Source: Verrucomicrobiales bacterium (GTDB lineage: Bacteria > Verrucomicrobiota > Verrucomicrobiia > Limisphaerales > F1-80-MAGS106). Taken from it: a DNA stretch of 5,832 bases. Below, one piece after another: positions 1-5,832 of this stretch; positions within the stretch are counted from its first letter, which is position 1; the number at the start of each line of letters is the position of its first letter. A program made the position numbers and the translations under genes. Under the pieces are notes generated by a model. It was not told the DNA's origin. It did no database searches and saw only the letters and a program-made list of their open reading frames with translations. Location: positions 1 through 5,832 of the forward strand of contig CANLCA010000218.1 in assembly GCA_947487925.1 (NCBI GenBank), in the 5' to 3' direction.

Positions 1-2
1 CA

Positions 3-887
3 GGTGGTGACAGCGCGACTTTGGAAAACTTTGTTCAACTCAAACAGAAGGTGGAAGCGGCCGGATTGAAAGTCTGGAACATCGGCAACAGAAACGTCCA
101 CAACATGCCGGAAGTGACGCTGAACCTGCCGGGCCGCGACCAAAAAATCGAGGAGTATAAGACTTATCTACGAAACCTGGCCAAAACCGGTGTTTTCTAC
201 ACGACCTACGCCCACATGGGAAACGGCATCTGGAGCAGCGAGAAGGAGAATACCCGCGGAGGAGCGCCAGCGCGTGCCTTCGACATGGAAAAGAATCCAA
301 AAGGATATTGGAGCGGCAAAGTCTTCGAAGGGCCGCTCACCCACGGGCGCCGTTACACCAAGGAAGAACTGTGGGACAACTACACCTATTTCATCAAGCA
401 GATCGTGCCAGTCGCCGAAGAAACGGGGATACGCATCGGCATTCATCCGGACGATCCGCCCGTGCCCGAATTGGGCGGTGTGCCGCGGTGCATTTTTGGG
501 AACTTCGATGGCTACGTGCGAGCTTTGAAGATTGCCAACAGTCCCAACATCGGAGTCTGTCTCTGTGCGGGAACTTGGATGGAAGGCGGCAAGCACACGG
601 GAAAGGATGTGTTCGAAGCCGCCCGGGCTTTTGCCAAGAGGGACAAGCTCTGGAAGATTCACTTTCGCAATGTCAGCGGCCCGATTCCACACTTCGTGGA
701 GACGTTCGTGGATAACGGTTACACGGACATGTACAAGCTCATGAAAACGCTATACGAGGTCGATTTCCGCGGCGCTGTCATCGCGGACCACGTTCCGGGA
801 ATGGTGGGTGGCCCCAGGACTGGTTGGGCTTACAGCATTGGATACATTAAAGCGCTTCTCGCGGCGGTCTCCACCGGGAAGCATTGA
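3..887 (+). CDS. UxuA-like mannonate dehydratase family protein, 5' end outside window
   Basis: TIM-barrel enzyme of the UxuA family. Classical members remove water from D-mannonate to give 2-keto-3-deoxygluconate in glucuronate catabolism. The frame is open to the left edge, so the TTG at 21 is not a convincing start and the true N-terminus is missing. Counting from that TTG, candidate metal and catalytic residues are His142 and Asp144-Asp145 in IHPDDPP, Cys182 in LCAGTW, His214 in KIHFRN, and Asp256-His257 in IADH. These match the His/Cys/His/Asp metal set known for UxuA. The early RNLAKTG segment is also typical. The part before the HPDD motif and the LCAGTW loop differ from the E. coli and Bacillus enzymes, so the substrate may be another aldonate. 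The gene ends in TGA at 885-887. No same-strand partner is close downstream. The family is well supported; the exact substrate is not. Confidence 0.85.
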   Translation, partial: GGDSATLENFVQLKQKVEAAGLKVWNIGNRNVHNMPEVTLNLPGRDQKIEEYKTYLRNLAKTGVFYTTYAHMGNGIWSSEKENTRGGAPARAFDMEKNPKGYWSGKVFEGPLTHGRRYTKEELWDNYTYFIKQIVPVAEETGIRIGIHPDDPPVPELGGVPRCIFGNFDGYVRALKIANSPNIGVCLCAGTWMEGGKHTGKDVFEAARAFAKRDKLWKIHFRNVSGPIPHFVETFVDNGYTDMYKLMKTLYEVDFRGAVIADHVPGMVGGPRTGWAYSIGYIKALLAAVSTGKH

Positions 888-1201
888 ACGACTAGATCAC
901 CCAACTCGCGTGTTGCGTCTCCTCTTCCCGTCGGGCAAGGTCGCAGGCCATGAATTCTCGCCTGATACGCGAGCGGGGGTACCAAAGCATGAAGCCGTTT
1001 GATTTCCGTTTAGGCGACGGCACGGGTGTGACGGTCGCCCGTTCAGATTTCATAGCGATGACCTCTGGGCAGATTCTTGTTCTGGAAACATCCAGCCGTG
1101 TGCCACGGGTAAACCCATTGCATGTCGGCGCCATAGAGGATTGGCCACGTGAAAAAGCGAAGACCAAAGCCAACGGGCAGCGTTCCCGCTAGCTACCGCA
1201 T
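888..1201. other. Gap between UxuA-like gene and pilin-like gene
   Basis: This 314-nt stretch has no recognisable gene. It holds one small plus-strand frame (989-1192, listed separately) and an overlapping minus-strand frame at 892-1173 whose translation is rich in Arg, Ser and Pro and looks like a shadow. I see no convincing terminator hairpin after the UxuA-like stop and no clear sigma-70 promoter. Signals for the downstream pilin-like gene must lie here if it is transcribed on its own. Confidence 0.5.
989..1192 (+). CDS. Possible small hypothetical protein (67 aa), unrecognised
   Basis: I do not recognise this frame. It begins with ATG at 989, with a GGGGGT run a few bases upstream that could act as a weak ribosome binding site; an alternative ATG at 950 lies in the same frame. 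By my hand count G+C is highest at codon position 1, intermediate at 3 and lowest at 2, which is mildly coding-like. There is no signal peptide or membrane segment. The C-terminal third contains VGAIEDWPREKAK, which resembles RGAIENWALENKK in the next gene. The stop (TAG at 1190-1192) is in the same frame as the ATG at 1202. It could be a real small protein, a decayed relative of the pilin-like gene, or chance. Confidence 0.22.
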   Translation: MKPFDFRLGDGTGVTVARSDFIAMTSGQILVLETSSRVPRVNPLHVGAIEDWPREKAKTKANGQRSR

Positions 1202-1633
1202 ATGGCTGGTTCTTTGAATCCTCCCGGGCCGGAGTCCGCCTCTCAAACAACCGGGTCAATCCCGGCCAAGACCACGAAGAAATCCCGCCTCCCTTTCTAT
1301 GTGGGGGCTGCGGTCCTGATCGTTTTGCTCACAGCGATTGCCCTCCCGAATTTTGTCAAGGCGCGCACAACCAAGTGCACCAACGCCTGCAATGCGAACC
1401 TGAGACAGATGCGAGGGGCCATCGAGAATTGGGCTTTGGAAAACAAAAAGGCAGCGGGGTCCACGGTCACCTTGAGAGACATCTCCGGTGATGCAACCAA
1501 ACATATCAAGGGACTCATCAACGCGGATATAAAGTGCCCCTCCGGCGGGACCTATGTCCTCACCACTGTGGATGCAAATCCGACCTGCTCGACGGGAGGC
1601 ACCCACGTTCTCGAGGATTCGGAGTCAAAATGA
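1202..1633 (+). CDS. Pilin-like single-pass membrane protein (143 aa)
   Basis: Small membrane-anchored protein resembling the pseudopilin-like proteins abundant in Verrucomicrobia. Residues 1-30 are polar and Ser/Pro/Lys-rich. Residues 31-50 are a strong hydrophobic helix, followed by PNFVKAR, a turn typical of type IV pilin and pseudopilin helices. Then come ACNANLRQM and GAIENWALENKK (about 64-83), which match the family's helical spine, and a small C-terminal sheet with CPSGGTYVL (112-120) and CSTGGTHVL (129-137). Four cysteines (59, 63, 112, 129) could form disulfides outside the cytoplasm. A prepilin peptidase site (Gly-Phe with Glu at +5) is absent, so it may stay as an uncleaved anchor. 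The ATG at 1202 follows an in-frame stop at 1190; no Shine-Dalgarno sequence is visible. Family resemblance is good, function unknown. Confidence 0.75.
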   Translation: MAGSLNPPGPESASQTTGSIPAKTTKKSRLPFYVGAAVLIVLLTAIALPNFVKARTTKCTNACNANLRQMRGAIENWALENKKAAGSTVTLRDISGDATKHIKGLINADIKCPSGGTYVLTTVDANPTCSTGGTHVLEDSESK

Positions 1634-1641
1634 GTCCGAAG

Positions 1642-1668
1642 TCAGGAAAACCAGCCCGTTTGGCCTGA
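1642..1668 (+). terminator. Weak stem-loop between convergent genes
   Basis: Eight bases after the pilin-like stop codon, TCAGG and CCTGA enclose CCA and TGG, giving eight base pairs with a four-A bulge on the left arm and a seven-base loop. It sits where a terminator would be expected, between converging genes, but no T-run follows on the plus strand. It is a tentative call. Confidence 0.18.
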
Positions 1669-1748
1669 TGCTCCTCTGCATTCGCTGGAACACGCTTCCA
1701 TGACGTTGATTTCTCAAAAGGAAAAGTAAGGAACGACCAGCTTTGAAG

Positions 1749-3131
1749 TCACTGGCCGTCAGCCTTGACTGGTGCCTGGTTCAGCGGTGTCTTCAATAAC
1801 CCCCCTAGAGTGTGTCGGTTTGGCTCGTCAAAGCCCTCTAAACCGAAGGAGATACTCTCCGAGTCGTCCCGCCAGTTCCAGGTGCCGAACAAGCCATCCC
1901 AAAGGGAGAGCAGTGATGAGAAATTGGAATGAGCCTCGCCCAGGTCTCGCGAATGATGCACGCGGTGGAAGTCTGGTGTGACGATGACCCAGCGCAGCCA
2001 GCGTTCCACGCCGGGGGCAAGGCGGATGTTCGCGTGATGGAACTGCACAATCCCAAAAAGCAGCGTTTCGTAGAGGACGAGTTCGCCGAACTCCACGCCA
2101 GCCAGTGCAATCACCGGCAATCTCAGCAACGAGGACAGGATCAATTCGCCGAAGTGAAACCGGCTGGCCGAGGTGACATCGACCCTCTGTTCGGAATGGT
2201 GAGTGCGATGAAAGCGCCAGAGAAAGCCGATACTGTGGTTCAAGCGATGCCAGGAATAGGTCCAGGCATCCAGGAGCAACACCGCGGCCAATACCCGGGA
2301 ACCTCCGCTCAAATCGAGCCAGTTGAGCAGGCCGAACTGGTGCGCCGCCGTCCAGGTGGACATCGCCCACCACAGCCGCACGAAGAAAATCGCGATCACC
2401 ACGCTGTTGAACGAGCCGAGCGCGATGTTCCGCACACCATGGACGGCCCGCTCACGGCCATTCCGTCGAAACCAGGGCAAAGCCGGCGCAATGGTTTCCC
2501 ATGACAGCAATACAGCGAGTAATCCGATGGCGCTGGCGAATTTCACCTGTTCGATCAGGGGCAGATGGAAGCCGCTCAAGTCATAGGTGCGCGTTAATGC
2601 GCCGCGATACTCAGGTTTGAGCATTCGCCCGTTGGCGGGATTGTAAGGATGCACGTCCTTCACGGGCCGGCCATTCCGAACGAGAGGGCGGCCTTCATTG
2701 GCCCAGGCGAAGATGGAACCTTCCAGCGTGAAGAGGTTGGTGTAGCCGGCCGCTTCCAAACCCACGGCCATGAGCGAGGCTCGATAACCCGTAGTGCAGT
2801 ACAGAACGGTCGGGCGGTTCGTGTCAAGCGTGGCCAATAGGGCTCGGGCGCGACGTTCCACCGGGACATGGCTCGCGGCAGGCAAATGGCTGACGGCAAA
2901 TTCCGCCGGTGTTCGCACGTCTAGCAACTGGGGTTGGACGCGTTGCGTGTCCGTCAGCCATTCCGCCAGCGCGGCGGGTTTGAGCATGGCCACCCGGGGG
3001 AACTCAACCTTCAATTCGGCAATTTTTTCTTCTAACCTAGGTTGCGACTTGATCACCGCAAGAATGCCCAACGCAATCAGCGCGGCAACACACGCCAGAC
3101 CAATGGACTGATCTTTGTCGGAGCGGGTCAT
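1749..3131 (-). CDS. Membrane-anchored rhodanese fused to fatty acid hydroxylase/sterol desaturase (460 aa)
   Basis: Two-domain membrane protein. Residues 9-27 form an N-terminal membrane anchor. Residues 50-150 are a single rhodanese domain, with LLDVRTPAEF near 69-78 and the active-site loop CTTGYR (Cys112 to Arg117), so sulfur transfer or persulfide chemistry is plausible. Residues about 195-420 are a fatty acid hydroxylase/sterol desaturase domain with several hydrophobic spans. All its histidine clusters are present: HRLNH (295-299), HRTHH (308-312), FHHAN (365-366) and HRVHH (389-393), expected to hold a di-iron centre for O2-dependent lipid hydroxylation or desaturation. The ends of the two domains join in one uninterrupted frame. 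Single-domain hydroxylases are usually about 250-350 aa, so the extra length is the rhodanese part. The ATG at 3131 lacks a clear Shine-Dalgarno. Each family is certain; the lipid substrate and the role of the rhodanese are unknown. Confidence 0.9.
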   Translation of the reverse strand: MTRSDKDQSIGLACVAALIALGILAVIKSQPRLEEKIAELKVEFPRVAMLKPAALAEWLTDTQRVQPQLLDVRTPAEFAVSHLPAASHVPVERRARALLATLDTNRPTVLYCTTGYRASLMAVGLEAAGYTNLFTLEGSIFAWANEGRPLVRNGRPVKDVHPYNPANGRMLKPEYRGALTRTYDLSGFHLPLIEQVKFASAIGLLAVLLSWETIAPALPWFRRNGRERAVHGVRNIALGSFNSVVIAIFFVRLWWAMSTWTAAHQFGLLNWLDLSGGSRVLAAVLLLDAWTYSWHRLNHSIGFLWRFHRTHHSEQRVDVTSASRFHFGELILSSLLRLPVIALAGVEFGELVLYETLLFGIVQFHHANIRLAPGVERWLRWVIVTPDFHRVHHSRDLGEAHSNFSSLLSLWDGLFGTWNWRDDSESISFGLEGFDEPNRHTLGGLLKTPLNQAPVKADGQ

Positions 3132-3281
3132 CGGCGGAATACTACAACTCGATCAAGTGATAACTGCTAAGACTTTAGTTTCTGATCGTTGCTCGACGAT
3201 AGATCTTGGAGATGGATTGGATCAATAAAGAACGCTAGGAGAACAACCGGGAACGGAGGTTGGCGACTTGGGGACGCAGTG
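3132..3281. other. Upstream region of the rhodanese-hydroxylase gene
   Basis: This 150-nt non-coding stretch lies between the kinase remnant and the start of the rhodanese-hydroxylase gene. It is more A+T-rich from about 3132 to 3235 than the kinase remnant and probably contains the promoter for the minus-strand gene. I could not fix a -35/-10 pair with acceptable spacing. Confidence 0.3.
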
Positions 3282-3650
3282 CTAGGCGCCGGGGAACTCG
3301 ACGAGGAAGGTGGCGCCGTGGCCGGGCTCGCTCTCGCACCAGACGTGTCCGTGCATCGCCTCCACCAGACGCTTCACGATGGAGAGGCCCAACCCGGTGG
3401 ACTGCTCGCCCCCGGTCGGTTTGGCCGTCAGGCGGGCGAACTTCCCGAAAAGCTTCTGCTGGTCCTCGGCGCTCAACCCCGGTCCCTCGTCCTGCACCTC
3501 GCACCGCACGGCGTTGCCCGTGCGCCGCACCCGCACGAAGATGCTTTTTCCGGGCGGCGAATACTTCACGGCATTGGACACTAGGTTCTCCACCACCTGC
3601 ACCATCACCCCGGCATCCACCCTCACCGTGACAGGCGCCGGGTTCTGAAG
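3282..3650 (-). pseudogene. Histidine kinase remnant: HATPase_c domain only
   Basis: Carries a nearly complete ATP-binding domain of a two-component sensor kinase and nothing else. Counting from the GTG at 3626, the N box is ENLVSNAVKYS (13-23), the G1 box DEGPG (46-50), the F box LFGKF (59-63) and the G2 box STGLGLSIVKRL (77-88), ending with the usual PGHGATF strand before a TAG stop. Homology-like sequence reaches a little upstream of the GTG (PAPVTV), then an in-frame TGA at 3651-3653 closes the frame. The His-containing dimerisation domain, linker and sensor are missing, and no other frame upstream to 3718 restores them. Without a phospho-acceptor His it cannot autophosphorylate by itself. 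Base composition is clearly richer in G+C than both neighbours, with nearly all third positions G or C, suggesting a different origin. A stand-alone anti-sigma-like ATPase is less likely, because the boxes are those of sensor kinases. No response regulator is nearby. Confidence 0.75.
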
Positions 3651-3718
3651 TCACGACTCACAATCCGCGCTTCCGGAAGCCGAGGAGTCGATTCAACGAG
3701 AAACATTGGTGGCAGAGC

Positions 3719-4777
3719 CTATGACTTCCTTCCTAGGATTCGGTCCATCGAGTCAGAGGTTTGGTGGATCAATGCTTCAGGATAATGCGGGTACGGGTGG
3801 AAATACTCGAACGTCAGAAACCCTCGATACCCGATTTGATCCAACGCCTCCGTGACCGCCGGCCAGTTCGTCGTCCCGTCGAGGAGGGGCCGAAACGTCT
3901 CCAGCGAGTAATCGGTGCCTTTCTTGGTAAACTCTTTGAGATGGATGTTCTTTGTGCGTTTCCCGAGGATCGGCACCCAATGCTCGGCGTGCTGGAACAT
4001 AGAAATGTTGCCGGTGTCGAAATGCACCTGAACATTTTCGCTGCCTAAGCTATCCACGAAGGCATTCATCTCCATCGGGGTCATCAGGTAGCCGTTGAAG
4101 AAGATGTTTTCCATGTTGAGCGAGATCTTGAGCTTTTCCGCCTGCCGAGCGAGCTTCCCGACCGCTTCCTTCGCCCTCTGGTCGCATACGTCGTTCCGCA
4201 CGGGCTCGTGGTCGGTCCGCCACGGAATGTGGACCGCACCGGGCACGACCAGGACATTCTCGACGCCGAGATCATGGGCTGCCTGGCCTATCTTTCCCGC
4301 CAACTCAAGACCCCGTTCCCGCTTGGAAGGATCGTTGCTCGTCAGGGGATACGGCCAAAACAGGAATGAACACAGGCCGCTAATCCTGATGCCGATCTTG
4401 TCGGCCATGCGGCGTATGGCCTCGTATTCCTTGGCGCCGGATCTGGGTGACAAATCGTTGTCCAAGTCGTAGTTCAATTCTATCCCGTCAAACCCGGCGT
4501 CCTTGGCCAGTTGCAGGCACTCGCGGAGATTCATCCGCTCCGGGTAGGGGAAAGCCCATTGGTTGATCGACTTCAGCATGCTGTATCGTTTGGCCGCACC
4601 CCGGCGAGGGTCTGGCTTCGGTGCTTCGGCGGCCCGGGCCGGCTCAAAAGCGAGGGCGGACAACCCAATCGTTGCCATCGTGGCATGGAGTGCTGTTCGT
4701 CGGCTAACCGATTCGGAACCCAAGGAAGTCGAGGCAGATGTGTCGGGCAAGGGTTGAGTGTGAGGGGTTGAGTTCAT
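3719..4777 (-). CDS. Tat-exported sugar phosphate isomerase/epimerase-like protein (352 aa)
   Basis: Xylose-isomerase-like TIM-barrel protein of the hydroxypyruvate isomerase/tagatose epimerase superfamily. With the ATG at 4777, residues 1-52 form a twin-arginine signal: SRRTALHAT at 25-33, a hydrophobic stretch to about 45, and an ARA-AEA-type cleavage near 49-50. It is therefore probably folded in the cytoplasm and exported. The barrel begins near residue 65. Candidate metal ligands are Glu223 (NMEN), Asp254 (VHFDTGN), His279 (NIHLKE) and Glu324 (TFEYF), the Glu/Asp/His/Glu set of the superfamily; GFDGIELN (95-102) is the usual early strand. The substrate cannot be told from sequence. A longer in-frame start at GTG/ATG-like codons up to 4957 is possible but would bury the Tat signal behind 60 residues, so 4777 is preferred. 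No Shine-Dalgarno is seen before it. The kinase remnant lies 68 nt downstream on the same strand. Confidence 0.85.
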   Translation of the reverse strand: MNSTPHTQPLPDTSASTSLGSESVSRRTALHATMATIGLSALAFEPARAAEAPKPDPRRGAAKRYSMLKSINQWAFPYPERMNLRECLQLAKDAGFDGIELNYDLDNDLSPRSGAKEYEAIRRMADKIGIRISGLCSFLFWPYPLTSNDPSKRERGLELAGKIGQAAHDLGVENVLVVPGAVHIPWRTDHEPVRNDVCDQRAKEAVGKLARQAEKLKISLNMENIFFNGYLMTPMEMNAFVDSLGSENVQVHFDTGNISMFQHAEHWVPILGKRTKNIHLKEFTKKGTDYSLETFRPLLDGTTNWPAVTEALDQIGYRGFLTFEYFHPYPHYPEALIHQTSDSMDRILGRKS

Positions 4778-5042
4778 AGGCGGTTCGAGGAATAGGGATC
4801 TGAACTTTTCAACGTTCTTCCGCACGCGCAAGGAAAAACCGAGACTGCTCACGAGCAAACAGCCGGCTGCCCAACCAGTCACGTTTTGCGACACGGATCG
4901 CGACAAAGTCAGAGCGGCCATCGAGGCGCAGGCTCCCAACAACGGCGCGCCTGGCATGTTCTCTGACGTCCAACCTCAACATATTTTGGTCGAGCCGCCC
5001 CAGTGACACAACCTTGTCAAAGGGATTTGAAAACTCGAAATC
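4778..5042. other. Non-coding gap upstream of the Tat isomerase gene
   Basis: This 265-nt gap separates the nitroreductase-like stop from the isomerase start, both on the minus strand. Two frames cross it (an in-frame extension of the isomerase to 4957, and 4809-5009), but neither resembles a known protein or has a good start. It should hold the isomerase promoter. A TTGACA-like hexamer (minus strand, 5020 to 5015) lacks a matching -10 at normal spacing. Confidence 0.4.
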
Positions 5043-5831
5043 TTATTGGTGAGGTCCTCTGGAGGCGCTGTGTTTCATCAGAGTGCTTCGCACAGAGCGG
5101 CGCGGGCTAGGATGTGTTTTGGGCCCATAACCAAGTCGCAACAACACTTGGGAGAAGCCATTTCGCCCGAAAAGGCTGCCCAACTGGGACCGCAACTCTT
5201 CCACCTCGACTGGCTGATTCAGGAAGGACGCACAAACCCCATCAGCCTGCGCATGGAGGAGCACGCTCTGCAGCGCCTGCCCAGCCTGCATCCAAGCCCT
5301 GGCGTCATCCTCGCTGGTGCCCAGCAAAGCCAACACAGGCGAGTGCGCAGCGATCTCCGCATCCCGAGCCGCCTCCTGGTTCCCACGCTTGAAGGTTCGA
5401 ACCCAGGCCGGACCTGCAAAGGCCAACCAATCGACCACCCCGAGGTCATGGCTTGGGATCCCATCCGCCTGGTGTTCAACATCGCTTCGCAACCAGGTCG
5501 CAAGCTCGCCACGAAACTCCCGGCTCGCCCACTGGATCTGATCGGCTTGAGCCACGAGCTCACCGATTGCCTGCCGTGCATCGTCAGCTGTGACCGTCTC
5601 CAGCCAGGCCCCCTCCCGCGTGGCGGCATCCCGCAATTCGTTCAGAACCTCTTCGGCCACTCCGTCCGGGCCATACGTCTCCCGATTGGTCCGACGCTGG
5701 GCAATCGCGTGAAAGAGAAGCACATCCTCTGAGCTGGTCTGGGCATGCAGCCGCAAGGCCAGGGATGCGAGGTGGTCAGGTTCCTCCGGCCTCGGGAGCA
5801 CTTCAACGGTGTAACCTCGGCCAAAGTATTC
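5043..5831 (-). CDS. Acg-type nitroreductase-like FMN protein, 5' end outside window
   Basis: C-terminal 262 residues of a nitroreductase-fold protein of the Acg/Rv2032-like family, which bind FMN and usually run to about 320-330 aa. The frame is open to the right edge, with YFGRGYTVEVLP just before the GTG at 5801, so that GTG is internal. Counting from it, family landmarks are AIAQRRTNRETY (32-43), the REFRGELATWLR segment (94-105), DGIP (113-116), the SPVLALLGTSED strand (154-165), WMQAGQALQSVLLHA (170-184) and the C-terminal QVLLRLGYGP (218-227) followed by PSPRR. RRTNR is the position of the usual FMN phosphate contact in nitroreductases. The C-terminal tail after PSPRR is polar and unremarkable. 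Members are thought to be redox or flavin-storage proteins; the physiological substrate is not known. The stop is TAA at 5043-5045. Confidence 0.8.
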   Translation of the reverse strand, partial: EYFGRGYTVEVLPRPEEPDHLASLALRLHAQTSSEDVLLFHAIAQRRTNRETYGPDGVAEEVLNELRDAATREGAWLETVTADDARQAIGELVAQADQIQWASREFRGELATWLRSDVEHQADGIPSHDLGVVDWLAFAGPAWVRTFKRGNQEAARDAEIAAHSPVLALLGTSEDDARAWMQAGQALQSVLLHAQADGVCASFLNQPVEVEELRSQLGSLFGRNGFSQVLLRLGYGPKTHPSPRRSVRSTLMKHSASRGPHQ

Positions 5832-5832
5832 C

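Noticed and set aside
892..1173. Minus-strand open frame of 93 codons
   Set aside because: No recognisable motif, Arg/Ser/Pro-rich shadow-like composition, and it overlaps a plus-strand frame with better codon-position pattern.
1929..2504. Plus-strand 191-codon frame opposite the rhodanese-hydroxylase gene
   Set aside because: Antisense to a well-supported coding sequence and without recognisable domains.
3669..3680. Perfect 12-bp palindrome GCTTCCGGAAGC
   Set aside because: About one such palindrome is expected by chance in a window this size, and it has no T-run or flanking symmetry.
4888..4905. Direct repeat of GCGACA spaced 12 nt apart
   Set aside because: Six-base repeats at this spacing are common by chance and no third copy or promoter is seen nearby.
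4778..4957. 60-residue in-frame N-terminal extension of the Tat isomerase
   Set aside because: It would place the twin-arginine motif about 85 residues in, which is incompatible with a signal peptide; the ATG at 4777 gives a normal layout.
4809..5009. Minus-strand 66-codon frame in the gap before the isomerase
   Set aside because: No similarity to a known family and no ribosome binding site; likely chance in G+C-rich DNA.
5046..5732. Long plus-strand open frame of 228 codons opposite the nitroreductase-like gene
   Set aside because: It is antisense to a gene with clear family motifs; the length follows from high G+C at third positions of the real gene.

Overview
The window is 5.8 kb of moderately G+C-rich bacterial chromosome. 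No hallmark of a phage, plasmid or insertion sequence was seen, and no RNA gene or CRISPR array. The gene set points to a verrucomicrobial or related PVC-group soil or water bacterium. It includes a UxuA-like mannonate dehydratase, a Tat-exported xylose-isomerase-fold sugar isomerase, and a small pilin-like protein with a GAIENWALENKK segment and a paired Cys/GGT C-terminus. Start sites also lack clear Shine-Dalgarno sequences. This assignment is inference from family knowledge; no 16S or marker gene is present.

Layout, left to right. A 5'-truncated UxuA-like gene runs in from the left edge (3-887, +). A 314-nt stretch (888-1201) follows that may hold one small open frame (989-1192, +). Next is the pilin-like membrane protein (1202-1633, +). 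It converges on a minus-strand gene (1749-3131) encoding an unusual fusion: an N-terminal membrane anchor, a rhodanese domain and a fatty acid hydroxylase/sterol desaturase di-iron domain. Upstream of that lies an orphan histidine-kinase ATPase fragment (3282-3650, -) that has lost its sensor and phospho-acceptor parts and is markedly more G+C-rich than its neighbours. Then come the Tat-signal sugar phosphate isomerase/epimerase-like gene (3719-4777, -), a 265-nt non-coding gap (4778-5042), and an Acg-type nitroreductase-like gene that runs off the right edge (5043-5831, -).

Functional reading. The two TIM-barrel sugar enzymes fit uronate/sugar-acid breakdown, but they lie far apart on opposite strands and are not an operon. 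Apart from the kinase remnant, the genes look like independent housekeeping or accessory units. I see no clear multi-gene novel system. The points most worth a second look are the rhodanese-hydroxylase fusion, the truncated kinase ATPase domain, and the leaderless pilin-like protein with a possible related fragment just upstream in the same frame.
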